Below, in pieces: positions 17,486-26,414 of a DNA stretch of 64,000 bases. Every line of letters starts with the position of its first letter. Position 1 is the first letter of the stretch. The DNA comes from Paradesertivirga mongoliensis (GTDB lineage: Bacteria > Bacteroidota > Bacteroidia > Sphingobacteriales > Sphingobacteriaceae), in contig NZ_JAFMZO010000003.1 of the NCBI RefSeq assembly GCF_024436395.1, forward strand, positions 1 to 64,000, written 5' to 3'. A program made the translations under genes and the position numbers. The notes under the pieces were generated by a model. The model had not been told where the DNA came from. It searched no databases and saw only the letters and a list, made by a program, of their open reading frames with translations.

Positions 17486-19414
17486 CTAATCTTGCTTACT
17501 TATTTTATCCAGTATTTTTTGATAGACAGATTCAGGGAACAAAGCAGGTTGTGCGTACCAAAAAAATGATTCTACTCCTTCATACACACCTGTCTTGATA
17601 TGCATTTCAGTAGGTAAATAACTTGATACATCATTACAGTATCCGGCAACACTGACTATTTTATCAGGCCATAATTTTTTAATTCCAATACTATATTCAG
17701 TAACTACCTCGCGTGATAAACCAACAAGCTTCCAGCTACCAATGTTAATGGTCTGAATATATACGGGCATAGTCACAGGCATTCTATTTTGTATATCCAA
17801 AGAAAGCATAAGATCGGCCCAACGCATATTTGTCTCCGCAAAAACCTCACCTGACTTGTTGCTGTTCTGTTGCTTGAAATTAATAATTTCTTCTCTGCTC
17901 CATCTTTTCACAGGAAAATTCATAGAGTCAAGATTAAAAGTAATTTTCCCTGCTAGCTTTTGCATTGGTTTGTTTAATACTTCTCTTACATCTGAGGCAA
18001 GGTTCTTGCCGGTATTGATATGGTTCGTACTTACAGGATTGATATCTCCGCCACACCCCTGAATAAATAAGGAGCCCGAAATTCCTGCATCTTTTTTAAG
18101 GGATGATCTTGTTATTCCCGGATAATTAGGACTAATTGTAAATCCCTCTATGCCTTCATTTTTAAATACAGGGTGGCATCCGGCTAAAAACAATACTGTC
18201 TTTTTACCATCCCTTTTCCTTACAACATTAACCACATCCACATCATCATCATAAGGGATAGGCTCTCTCGTAAATGTACGGTTAGCTCCAATAGAGGTTT
18301 TACCTCGTCCGAAATACAACTCTGATGGAGTCATATTACGGATTGCACGTTCTATAGCATCAACCATAGCAGGCTTGACAATCGAATATAAATACGTACT
18401 ATCAGGTCGCTGGTTGTGTTCGCCCCAGGTAGTCCAGCGTTGGGTAACGGGAGCAAAATGGGTATGAGATGCATTGATTAATATTGCAGAGGGAGGTACA
18501 TGATACTTTCGGAAAATCTCATGTTTAACTGAAGAAATAAAATCATAGTCGAAACCACATAAATCTGCTCCCACAAGTACAACCGTTTGTTGGGCAGAAT
18601 TTATTGAAAGTGCGGTAACAGACAGATCTCCAGTAGTTTGGTGCCTGGCTTCATAAATAGTATTGTTATCATCAAGTCCATATAAAACATCTTTAGCAAT
18701 TGCAATAAACCTAAGATCTACGTCATATGATACTCCGTTATACCTAGCGATCTTTAACCATGTGCTATTTTTATTCTTTAAATCGTATTTCAGCAAATCA
18801 TTGTTAACCGTAAGTGCATATAAACACCCTCTATACCCTGTCAAGCTTTGAATTCCGGAAAGCTTTGATAATCTTTGCCAGTTCAGGTTTTCACCCTTCA
18901 CTGCCGCATAAGTAACAGTTCCTTCTTTATTTGCGGCGTAGATAATATTATCAAGAATAGTTATTGCTTCAGCGTTATCTACTGAGCCAATCTTTTTCCA
19001 GTTTAAACGTTTTTTAAACCCCGAATGAAGGACCTGACCTGTCCCGTCAACTGCAAATAGCCTTTTCTTATCCCCAGTTAGAAGTTTAATGTTTTCTGAT
19101 TTCCCAACACTTCTCCACAACATTTTTCCAGGGTTGGCAACCAATAGCTCCCCATTGCTAATTGAAAATAAGTTATCCTCAGTACCTGTAAAAGAAGTGC
19201 ACTTATTTAAGCTCTCTTTCTTGCTCCACCTAAGAGTGAAACGGCCCTCCGGGGGAGCTCCATATCCAGCAAGCGCCAAAGAGAAAGGGTGTAGAGTAGG
19301 CTCAATGCTTGCTTTGGCGTAACCCGCTTTGTAATTTGTCTGAGCATCTGCAGTTAATACAGGTGTCAGGTATAAAATTATAAAGATTACTTTCAACAGA
19401 TGCTTGGTACTCAT
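17486..19414 (-). CDS. Neutral ceramidase-family protein with propeller-like insert
   Basis: About 642 residues with a signal peptide (MSTKHLLKVIFIILYLTPVL, cut near TADAQ). The start at 19414 is preferred over 19501, which would overlap the hexosaminidase. Neutral/non-lysosomal ceramidase features are NYKAGYAKASIEP at the mature N-terminus, VLVGADLCGFD, the metal-binding-type NASHTHFAP, and SLFIQGCGGDINPVST. Unusually, roughly residues 65-265 are inserted between the first strand and the rest. They form about five repeats of the kind LLVANPGKMLWRSVGKSENI and LNWQRLSKLSGIQSLTGYRG, resembling tectonin/propeller repeats. Enzyme activity on ceramide is not established; many bacterial members act on unknown substrates. 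Confidence 0.8.
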   Translation of the reverse strand: MSTKHLLKVIFIILYLTPVLTADAQTNYKAGYAKASIEPTLHPFSLALAGYGAPPEGRFTLRWSKKESLNKCTSFTGTEDNLFSISNGELLVANPGKMLWRSVGKSENIKLLTGDKKRLFAVDGTGQVLHSGFKKRLNWKKIGSVDNAEAITILDNIIYAANKEGTVTYAAVKGENLNWQRLSKLSGIQSLTGYRGCLYALTVNNDLLKYDLKNKNSTWLKIARYNGVSYDVDLRFIAIAKDVLYGLDDNNTIYEARHQTTGDLSVTALSINSAQQTVVLVGADLCGFDYDFISSVKHEIFRKYHVPPSAILINASHTHFAPVTQRWTTWGEHNQRPDSTYLYSIVKPAMVDAIERAIRNMTPSELYFGRGKTSIGANRTFTREPIPYDDDVDVVNVVRKRDGKKTVLFLAGCHPVFKNEGIEGFTISPNYPGITRSSLKKDAGISGSLFIQGCGGDINPVSTNHINTGKNLASDVREVLNKPMQKLAGKITFNLDSMNFPVKRWSREEIINFKQQNSNKSGEVFAETNMRWADLMLSLDIQNRMPVTMPVYIQTINIGSWKLVGLSREVVTEYSIGIKKLWPDKIVSVAGYCNDVSSYLPTEMHIKTGVYEGVESFFWYAQPALFPESVYQKILDKISKQD

Positions 19415-19436
19415 GGGAATAGGTAAAACGGAGAAA

Positions 19437-21272
19437 TTAATTAGGATTGATAAAAATTGTGGAAGTATTAACGCTTCGCTTTCCCGAAGGGGTAATGACA
19501 ACAGTCTTTAATTGTCTTTTTTCACCTTTTCGAAGTATAATATGAATAGGCCTCTCGTAGAGGAAATCGGTCTCCCTGGCATCTTGTCCATCAAAATTAT
19601 AATATATTTTTGCACCTTCTACGGAAGGTTTCAGACCGATTTTAAATTCAGAGCCAAATAATTTACTATTATAAATCCCAATGGCTTCTGGAACCCTATA
19701 AATTTTATCTGTCTCGTCCAGCAGAGCTAAGTGTTTTGGCAACCTTTGCTCAAAAAAGCTTACAGAATCTTTTTTATACGGTTCTGTCCATGCAATCTCT
19801 GATAAAGCAAATAGACGGGGATATAACATATACTCTACCTTGCGATGAGTATCCATATACTCTGTCCATATAGGTGCTTCCACGCCAACAATATATTTTT
19901 TTTGTTCTTCGGATAAGGACTGGGGAGTGGGATCATAAGCATATATTCTGGACAAAGTATTAAACCCTCCGATAGCATATGGTTCAAGCTCTTTTTCACC
20001 CTGAAGATAATCAAGATATACATTTGTGTGAGGAGCCATTATTACATCATGATTTTGTTTAGCTGCTTCTATTCCCCCTTCCACTCCCCGCCAGCTCATT
20101 ACTGTTGCATTAGGTGCAAGTCCCCCTTCCAGTATTTCATCCCAACCAATAATTTTCCTTCCATTGGAATTGATAAATTTTCCTATGCGCTGTACAAAAT
20201 AACTTTGTAATTCAAGTTCATCCTTTAATTGATTTTCTTTAATGCGTTTCTGACAGAACTTACAAGCCTTCCAGCGATCTTTCGGGCACTCATCTCCTCC
20301 AATATGAATATACGGAGAGGGGAATAAAGCCAATACTTCAGTAAATACATCTTCCAAAAATTTAAAAGTGCTTTCCTTGCCTGCACAATAAACATCTTTG
20401 TAAATCCCCCATTGTTCTGCTGTTTTAAATGGACCGGGGGTATCACCGCAAGCAAGCTCAGGGTATGCCACAAGTGCTGCTACCGAATGTCCGGGCAGTT
20501 CAATCTCAGGAATAACTGTTACGTGTCTCTCCGCAGCAAATGCTACAACTTCTTTAATCTCTTCCTGTGTATAGAAGCCTCCGTAAGGCAGGTGGTCCGA
20601 CCCTTTTAATGAGTCGGTATAATTGCTGATCGGACTGCTGTCTCTATACGCTCCTACAGAAGTAAGTTTAGGATATTTTTTAATCTCAATACGCCATCCA
20701 TGATCCTCAGTCAGGTGCCAGTGGTAGACATTCATTTTATATTTAGCCAGCATCTCGATCTGACTTTTTATAAATGATACCGGATAAATATGATACCCTA
20801 CATCCTGCATTATGCCTCGGTAAGCGTAGCGAGGCTTATCAGAAATTTCTGCACACGGTATCTTTTTACCATTAAGCGTGACAATCTGCATCAGCGTTTG
20901 CAATCCATAGAATAATCCTGCATCATCTCCTGATATAACAAGATTTGAAGGTGTTATAATCATATTATACCCTTCTTTATCAGATTCCTTTTGAACCTTC
21001 GAAATAAAATCAATAGTTTGCTTGGACTTACCGGACTTCTGTAGTACCGGTAATTTCATTCCATAGTTTTTTTCGAAGTAATCCCTTAACATAATAGCCT
21101 TCCCTTTAGATTTACTATCAGAGTAACTTATAACTGTTTTTGCTCCAATAGTAAAATCGCCATCTTTTAATGCAATAATATTTGGAGCGGGTATTACACC
21201 CAGATTAACAGATTGTGTTTGTGAATACACAGCTGTACAGCAGCACAAAAGACTAATAAGGATATATTTCAA
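19437..21272 (-). CDS. Beta-N-acetylhexosaminidase GH20
   Basis: 611 residues, signal peptide MKYILISLLCCCTAVYSQ. Order: GH20b N-terminal domain (to about 140), GH20 TIM barrel (RGIMQDVGYHIYPVSFIKSQ; YHWHLTEDHGWRIEIKKYP; IPEIELPGHS), catalytic Asp-Glu pair in HIGGDECPKDRW (residues 327-328), VMSWRG and PIWTEYMDT for substrate-assisted catalysis. The C-terminus (IGLKPSVEGAKIYYNFDGQD) is a short sandwich (chitobiase_C type). It removes terminal GlcNAc/GalNAc residues. It is followed 22 bp later by the ceramidase-like gene, consistent with one transcript. Confidence 0.94.
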   Translation of the reverse strand: MKYILISLLCCCTAVYSQTQSVNLGVIPAPNIIALKDGDFTIGAKTVISYSDSKSKGKAIMLRDYFEKNYGMKLPVLQKSGKSKQTIDFISKVQKESDKEGYNMIITPSNLVISGDDAGLFYGLQTLMQIVTLNGKKIPCAEISDKPRYAYRGIMQDVGYHIYPVSFIKSQIEMLAKYKMNVYHWHLTEDHGWRIEIKKYPKLTSVGAYRDSSPISNYTDSLKGSDHLPYGGFYTQEEIKEVVAFAAERHVTVIPEIELPGHSVAALVAYPELACGDTPGPFKTAEQWGIYKDVYCAGKESTFKFLEDVFTEVLALFPSPYIHIGGDECPKDRWKACKFCQKRIKENQLKDELELQSYFVQRIGKFINSNGRKIIGWDEILEGGLAPNATVMSWRGVEGGIEAAKQNHDVIMAPHTNVYLDYLQGEKELEPYAIGGFNTLSRIYAYDPTPQSLSEEQKKYIVGVEAPIWTEYMDTHRKVEYMLYPRLFALSEIAWTEPYKKDSVSFFEQRLPKHLALLDETDKIYRVPEAIGIYNSKLFGSEFKIGLKPSVEGAKIYYNFDGQDARETDFLYERPIHIILRKGEKRQLKTVVITPSGKRSVNTSTIFINPN

Positions 21273-21388
21273 AATAATTGGAATAGATTTCTTCTAAAAC
21301 ACTGCTCTGGTTTATTACAGAATCTTAAATAAATACTGCAGCAGTAGCCTGATATCATTAATTAATACTATAATACTATAGAGAACTT

Positions 21389-23524
21389 TTATTTCTTTTT
21401 AGCCATAACGTCCACAGTTTGTTTTATTGAATCACTTGAACCTTTTGTAAGTTCCCAGTAACTCTCTTTCTTTTCAACTTGAAGCTGGGTCGTTACTATC
21501 CAGCTCTGGATCCAACCGCTAAGGGTACACCATGCTCCCCAGCCTACATCAGCATTGGAGGCCCAGTAATCCCAGCGGTCATACTCAAAGGCTCTGAACC
21601 AGGAGCCATCCAAATCCTTATGCTTTTTACTATTTACCTGGATACGGGTCAGAAAATCTGATAACTTATCTACTGCTGTCTTGTATTTTTGATTACCTGT
21701 AGCATGAGCTGCTTCGTTTAAGCTGAATATAGCAAAATTACATGTATATAACATCTCTGCTACCGGATCGCCATTTTCAAAGATTAACGAGCTTTCGTCT
21801 GTACCGTAATCGCTGTTGGATTTTAACTCTTTGAAGTGACCCTTTCCTTCGCCAATTTCTTCCCTTATACCGCCACTCTCTACCTGCGCTTTCAGCAAAT
21901 CTGTTGCAACTATATCCAGCCAGCGACGATGCTCTTCGGTATCTTGTATACGTACTAACCAGGCCAGTGGCAGAACCATGCGCGCCCGCTGGGTTTGCAA
22001 ACTGCTTCCCCACAACCATTTGTTTGGATAAGCATCCATTGTCATTTTGATAGCCGTTTTTGTTTTGGTAAGAAGCGGCTCATAGCCTGTTTTGTTGTAC
22101 AACCATAGGTACAATGCCCACATCCAGGACTCAAAATGAGGAGAGGGATAAAACAAATCCCTGTTTTCATAAAACTTCAATCCATTCTTAACTATATCAT
22201 GCTCCTCCAAACGCTCACTCCTGAACCCTTGTTTTCCTGTTGTTCGGAAGTTAGCCATAATAGCTTCAGTAAGCTCTCTATCCCACTGATTTGACTTAAG
22301 GTAGGCAGAGGCACCTATTATACCTAAAATTGCTCTGGCATTATCATCACCATAAAACGTGCCCGGATTCGTAGTTGCCCAACCAATTAGTCCATATGCA
22401 GGGCTATTAGGATCGTTTTTAGCACCAGCGCGCATATTCGATGTATCGAACAAATAATTTATCAGGTTAATCGCTTTTTCATTATACTTTTCATCTTTAA
22501 AGGCACTTCCGGCTGCCGCCAGGGCCATACTCACTTCCCCCTGTACATCGGCTCTCATCCAGTAATTATATTGCTGCCTGCCATTATAATTAATTAAGGA
22601 AGTATGCCCTTCTATTATTCCCAAAGCGCCATCTCCGCTCGGTTTATTGTAATCGATTGGCGGGCCCTGAGCACCCTTATTTGCCTGATTTTTCAACCAC
22701 AGGTCTTTCCAGTTGGGATGGATAAAAAGCTTAGCGTTATCAAACCACTCCACTCCTTTTTTAACACTATTAATTCTTGCTCCCTTAGGCAATTTTTGAT
22801 TCTTACCATACATGGGAGACACATGACGCGGCCAATGCTTAATTTTCAAAGCCTTATTATCTGTCACTTGAGACAAAATATAGGTCCATAATTGTTTTAT
22901 AGATTCGTTGGGCCCATACCGAGCTGTAGCAAAATTGCTTAGCTTGGTCATCGAAATCATGGCATTGCCACTCTCAAATAATAACGGATATGTGGTAGTA
23001 TTTGCCAAGCCATATTCCGCTTTATCGAATCCTACAACTCTGGCCAGTACAACTAATGGGTTACTTACATTCACCGGTAAGATATGGCAATTATGAATTC
23101 CCAGTAAACTCATCGGCTTTAAAACTCCGCCCAGCTCTGAACTGGTAACAACACCCCGCTCAAATCTGGTTTCAAGAGGTGATGTATTTACCTTTAATCC
23201 CGGAAAAGATGATGGATATTCTATATAAAGCTTCAGATCCTTTTTGTTTGCAGTGCTAAGCATCGCTTCTGTCACATCATTCTTAGTACTTACTTCCGGG
23301 TAAGATTCGGATATAATAAACACTGCTGAACCAGAAGCTGCGGCATTAATAGCTGCAGAAGGGGATGGATACTGCTTAACTTTATAGCCTTCGCACTTTA
23401 AAAGGATATAAAGGTCATTCGCAGTACTGCCGCAGAATGCTATCTGCTTTCTCTTCGAAAATCCTGAGGCTGTAGTAATTACTATCAGTAATGAAAAACA
23501 AATGGTTAGAAATTTACTTAGCAT
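21389..23524 (-). CDS. Unknown secreted protein, helical-barrel type (paralogue A)
   Basis: 711 residues, signal peptide MLSKFLTICFSLLIVITTAS. I do not recognise a named family. Residues about 26-210 look like a Rossmann/flavodoxin-type domain resembling ThuA or class I amidotransferase folds (DLYILLKCEGYKVKQYPSPS; SGSAVFIISESYPEVS), with no visible catalytic triad. Residues about 300-690 are rich in helices with repeated aromatic and Gly motifs (NYWMRADVQGEVSMALAAAG; GWATTNPGTFYGDDNARAIL; FESWMWALYLWLYN; DGSWFRAFEYDRWDYWASNA). This pattern resembles six-hairpin (alpha/alpha)6 glycosidases such as GH88/GH105 or GH127. A close paralogue lies at 26415-28565 on the other side of GH3. Probably acts on a glycan. 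Confidence 0.75.
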   Translation of the reverse strand: MLSKFLTICFSLLIVITTASGFSKRKQIAFCGSTANDLYILLKCEGYKVKQYPSPSAAINAAASGSAVFIISESYPEVSTKNDVTEAMLSTANKKDLKLYIEYPSSFPGLKVNTSPLETRFERGVVTSSELGGVLKPMSLLGIHNCHILPVNVSNPLVVLARVVGFDKAEYGLANTTTYPLLFESGNAMISMTKLSNFATARYGPNESIKQLWTYILSQVTDNKALKIKHWPRHVSPMYGKNQKLPKGARINSVKKGVEWFDNAKLFIHPNWKDLWLKNQANKGAQGPPIDYNKPSGDGALGIIEGHTSLINYNGRQQYNYWMRADVQGEVSMALAAAGSAFKDEKYNEKAINLINYLFDTSNMRAGAKNDPNSPAYGLIGWATTNPGTFYGDDNARAILGIIGASAYLKSNQWDRELTEAIMANFRTTGKQGFRSERLEEHDIVKNGLKFYENRDLFYPSPHFESWMWALYLWLYNKTGYEPLLTKTKTAIKMTMDAYPNKWLWGSSLQTQRARMVLPLAWLVRIQDTEEHRRWLDIVATDLLKAQVESGGIREEIGEGKGHFKELKSNSDYGTDESSLIFENGDPVAEMLYTCNFAIFSLNEAAHATGNQKYKTAVDKLSDFLTRIQVNSKKHKDLDGSWFRAFEYDRWDYWASNADVGWGAWCTLSGWIQSWIVTTQLQVEKKESYWELTKGSSDSIKQTVDVMAKKK

Positions 23525-23924
23525 AATTATTAGACAAATGCGTTTTTTAGCGGTTATAAAATCAAATATACACGCAAAATACCTTAAATCAAATTTTTAA
23601 AAGAAAATTTCCATTTATCATTAAAATTTTACCAAACGAAATAACGGAGCCGAATCTTGTTTAGTTAAAAAGTAGTATGTCTATGTTCAGGTAATTATAT
23701 AGAGAAGTATTTATACTTGATTAGGATGACTACTTATTGCTATGACAGGCACCCGTCATAGCAATAAGCTACCTTTTGAATCGCATAGATATTTATAGCT
23801 TCACTTCCCATGCTTAATAGAAGAGCGGGTATTCAACATTTTACAAGGCTTTTTCACAAATTTAGTCCTGGCTGCCATGCCATCCCGACCTGATAATAAT
23901 TATGTTATTACTTCTCTCTATTAT
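23525..23924. other. Intergenic region between GH3 and paralogue A
   Basis: A 400-bp gap in an otherwise dense minus-strand locus. It contains one perfect 14-bp hairpin (23733-23768) and A+T-rich flanks, which suggests that paralogue A has its own promoter. I see no reading frame or remnant. Confidence 0.45.
23733..23768. repeat. Perfect 14-bp hairpin in gap between GH3 and paralogue A
   Basis: CTTATTGCTATGAC (23733-23746) pairs exactly with GTCATAGCAATAAG (23755-23768) over an 8-base loop. No T-run follows on either strand, so it looks more like an RNA processing or stabilising hairpin, or a protein-binding palindrome, than a classical terminator. Confidence 0.6.
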
Positions 23925-26156
23925 CTATCGATAGTTGAACGTAGCTTTTTGATCGCCAACTGTTACAACAAATTCTCCTGGTTCTGTAACACGTTTTAAA
24001 GTAGCATCTACAAAGGACAGCTGTTCTCCAGTGATTTTAAACGTCACAGTTTGTGTTTTACCAGGTTCAAGACTGATCTTTTCAAAGGCCCGAAGTCTTT
24101 TCGCTTCTGGTGTGATAGACGCAACCAAATCACTTACAAATAACAGTACAGATTCTTTTCCCATTTGATTGCCCGTATTGGTAATATCAACCGATACAGT
24201 AATTGGTTGGCCTTCTGTTAACACCTTACTGCTTAATTTGAGATTGCTGTACTTAAATGTTGTATAGCTAAGGCCGTAACCGAACTCCCATTGTGGGTTA
24301 TAGCTGTTATCCACTTCTTCCGTATACTTTCTGTAATAATTGAACAAATAATTAGGATACCGGGGATAAGTATAAGGGAGCTTTCCACTAGGATTTACTT
24401 TACCCGCAAGCACATTTGCCACTACATTCCCTCCCTCATTACCAGGCAAATAAGCATGTATAACTGCAGAGCAAAGTGGCTCTATAGCTGAAATTATTCT
24501 TGGACGCCCTTCTGTAAGTACCAGAACAATGGGTTTACCTGAAGCTTTCAAAGCACGGGCCAGCTCAAGTTGTGCAGCAGGAAGCGTCAGATCCTGGATA
24601 TTACCAGGTGTTTCAGCATAGCTGTCTTCACCTAAACAAAGCACAACAACATCTGCCTTTTCTGACTTGGATAATGCGGTGTTTAAATCGGATGGTGCAT
24701 TAAACTTTGCACCCTGAGCAAAATCCACATTCTTACTTCCAAAAACATTTTGAATAGCCTCATAAATGGTATTTTTATCTTTTTCTGTTTCATCACTGTT
24801 AGTACCCTGCCATCTCCTTGACCATCCCCCGTTTAAAGCAACCATAGAATTAGCAGCAGGACCAGTTACCAAAATTTTCTTATCGGTCTTGAGAGGTAAC
24901 AGGTTATTGGTATTCTTCAGCAAAGTGATACATTCAGAAGTGATTTCGTAATTTGTTTTATTATGAGCAACACCGTTAAATTCTTTATAATCACTTGCTT
25001 TACCAACAGGATTGTCGAATAATCCTACATCAAATTTCACTCTCAGAATTCGTCTTACGGCATCATCAATACGACTCATTGAAACTTTCCCCTCATTAAC
25101 CAAGGCTACAAGGTCATCACAAAAAGTATAATCAACAGGTACCATACTCATGTCAATACCTGCATTAATTGCCATCATAGTAGCCTCCTTATAATCCTTG
25201 GCTACATGATGTCGATCAACAAGAAATTGAATATCCATCCAGTCGGTAAGAGCAAAACCTTTAAATTTCAATTCCTTTTTTAATACATCTGTAAGAATAT
25301 ATTTATTGGTATGCACGGGTACACCATTAATTTCCCCACTGTTTACCATTACAGTTTTTGCACCGATAGCTATTGCGGCAGCGAAAGATGGAAGAAAATA
25401 TTCCCGAAGCTCTCTTTCGGGTATCCAGGCAGGCGTGCGGTCAAGTCCGGTAAGCGACATGCTGTATCCCATATAATGCTTCAAGCAAGCCGCTACATGA
25501 TATTTATCTATCGAAGAAGAACTACCCTGGTAACCTGTTACCATAGCTTTTCCTAATTCTGAAACCAGGTAAGGATCTTCGCCAAAAGTTTCGTAAACAC
25601 GTGACCAGATTGGCTTTCTGCCTAAATCGAGTACAGGACTAAATGTCCATGGAATAAATGAAGCGCGAGTTTCGTACGCTGTAATTTCAGCAGCCTTTTT
25701 CACTAATGCTCTATTGAAAGAAGCTGCTTGAGCAATTTGCTGAGGAAACAATACAGAATTAGCAGTATAATTATTACCATGAATAGCGTCAATGCCGTAC
25801 AAAACAGGAATCTTTACCCGTTCCTTCAAAGCCATATCCTGGATAGTTTCAATCCACTTATGCCAGTTTTCACGCGTTTGAGCCGTAATTCCAATATTAA
25901 GTATCGAACCTACTTTATATTTCTTTATACATTGTGCTAATTTTTCCGGGTCAAGCTCATCTGGTTCTGTTAATGATCCTGGCTTTTTCAGGAGGATTTC
26001 AACAGCAATTTGGGTCATCTGTCCAACTTTCTCCTGAATAGTCATTTCAGATAAAAGCTTATCAATTTTTTTATCGATCTCATTATACGCTTTCCGGTTT
26101 TGGGCAAAACCCACTACTGATAGAAATAAAAGTAAAACTGTAATTAAATTTCTCAT
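23925..26156 (-). CDS. Glycoside hydrolase family 3 (beta-glucosidase-like)
   Basis: 743 residues, signal peptide MRNLITVLLLFLSVVGFAQN. GH3 N-terminal barrel (LLSEMTIQEKVGQMTQIAVE; IPVLYGIDAIHG; AACLKHYMGYS), nucleophile Asp in KGFALTDWMDI (near residue 306), GH3 C-terminal alpha/beta sandwich (ILVTGPAANSMVALNGGWSR; VVLCLGEDSYAETPG) and a fibronectin-III-like tail (NPQWEFGYGLSYTTF onward). Exo-acting beta-glycosidase, outside the cytoplasm. It sits between the two unknown paralogues with gaps of 258 and 400 bp, which argues that these three genes form a functional unit with partly separate promoters. Specific sugar not deducible. Confidence 0.94.
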   Translation of the reverse strand: MRNLITVLLLFLSVVGFAQNRKAYNEIDKKIDKLLSEMTIQEKVGQMTQIAVEILLKKPGSLTEPDELDPEKLAQCIKKYKVGSILNIGITAQTRENWHKWIETIQDMALKERVKIPVLYGIDAIHGNNYTANSVLFPQQIAQAASFNRALVKKAAEITAYETRASFIPWTFSPVLDLGRKPIWSRVYETFGEDPYLVSELGKAMVTGYQGSSSSIDKYHVAACLKHYMGYSMSLTGLDRTPAWIPERELREYFLPSFAAAIAIGAKTVMVNSGEINGVPVHTNKYILTDVLKKELKFKGFALTDWMDIQFLVDRHHVAKDYKEATMMAINAGIDMSMVPVDYTFCDDLVALVNEGKVSMSRIDDAVRRILRVKFDVGLFDNPVGKASDYKEFNGVAHNKTNYEITSECITLLKNTNNLLPLKTDKKILVTGPAANSMVALNGGWSRRWQGTNSDETEKDKNTIYEAIQNVFGSKNVDFAQGAKFNAPSDLNTALSKSEKADVVVLCLGEDSYAETPGNIQDLTLPAAQLELARALKASGKPIVLVLTEGRPRIISAIEPLCSAVIHAYLPGNEGGNVVANVLAGKVNPSGKLPYTYPRYPNYLFNYYRKYTEEVDNSYNPQWEFGYGLSYTTFKYSNLKLSSKVLTEGQPITVSVDITNTGNQMGKESVLLFVSDLVASITPEAKRLRAFEKISLEPGKTQTVTFKITGEQLSFVDATLKRVTEPGEFVVTVGDQKATFNYR

Positions 26157-26414
26157 TTTAAACTGCTGTTTAATACTGCATCTTTGCGGTTAATTCATTA
26201 AAAAGTAAGTCAAGTTTCCTTGTAAACTGATACTAATAACTCTGATACATCTGGTAATATATTTCATGCTCTGCCTGGAGCGTGTAATGCCCTAGCAAGA
26301 CAGTTAATTAAAAGATCAATTCAACCAGACCCGGGCAATAGTTTTATTAGTCACATTTTCTCTATGGTTAGTCGACTTCAAGTTTTTCTTGCCCACCTAA
26401 TATTTAATATGCGG

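Noticed and set aside
23733..23768. Hairpin as an intrinsic terminator
   Set aside because: There is no T-run on either strand, so I call it a structured repeat instead.
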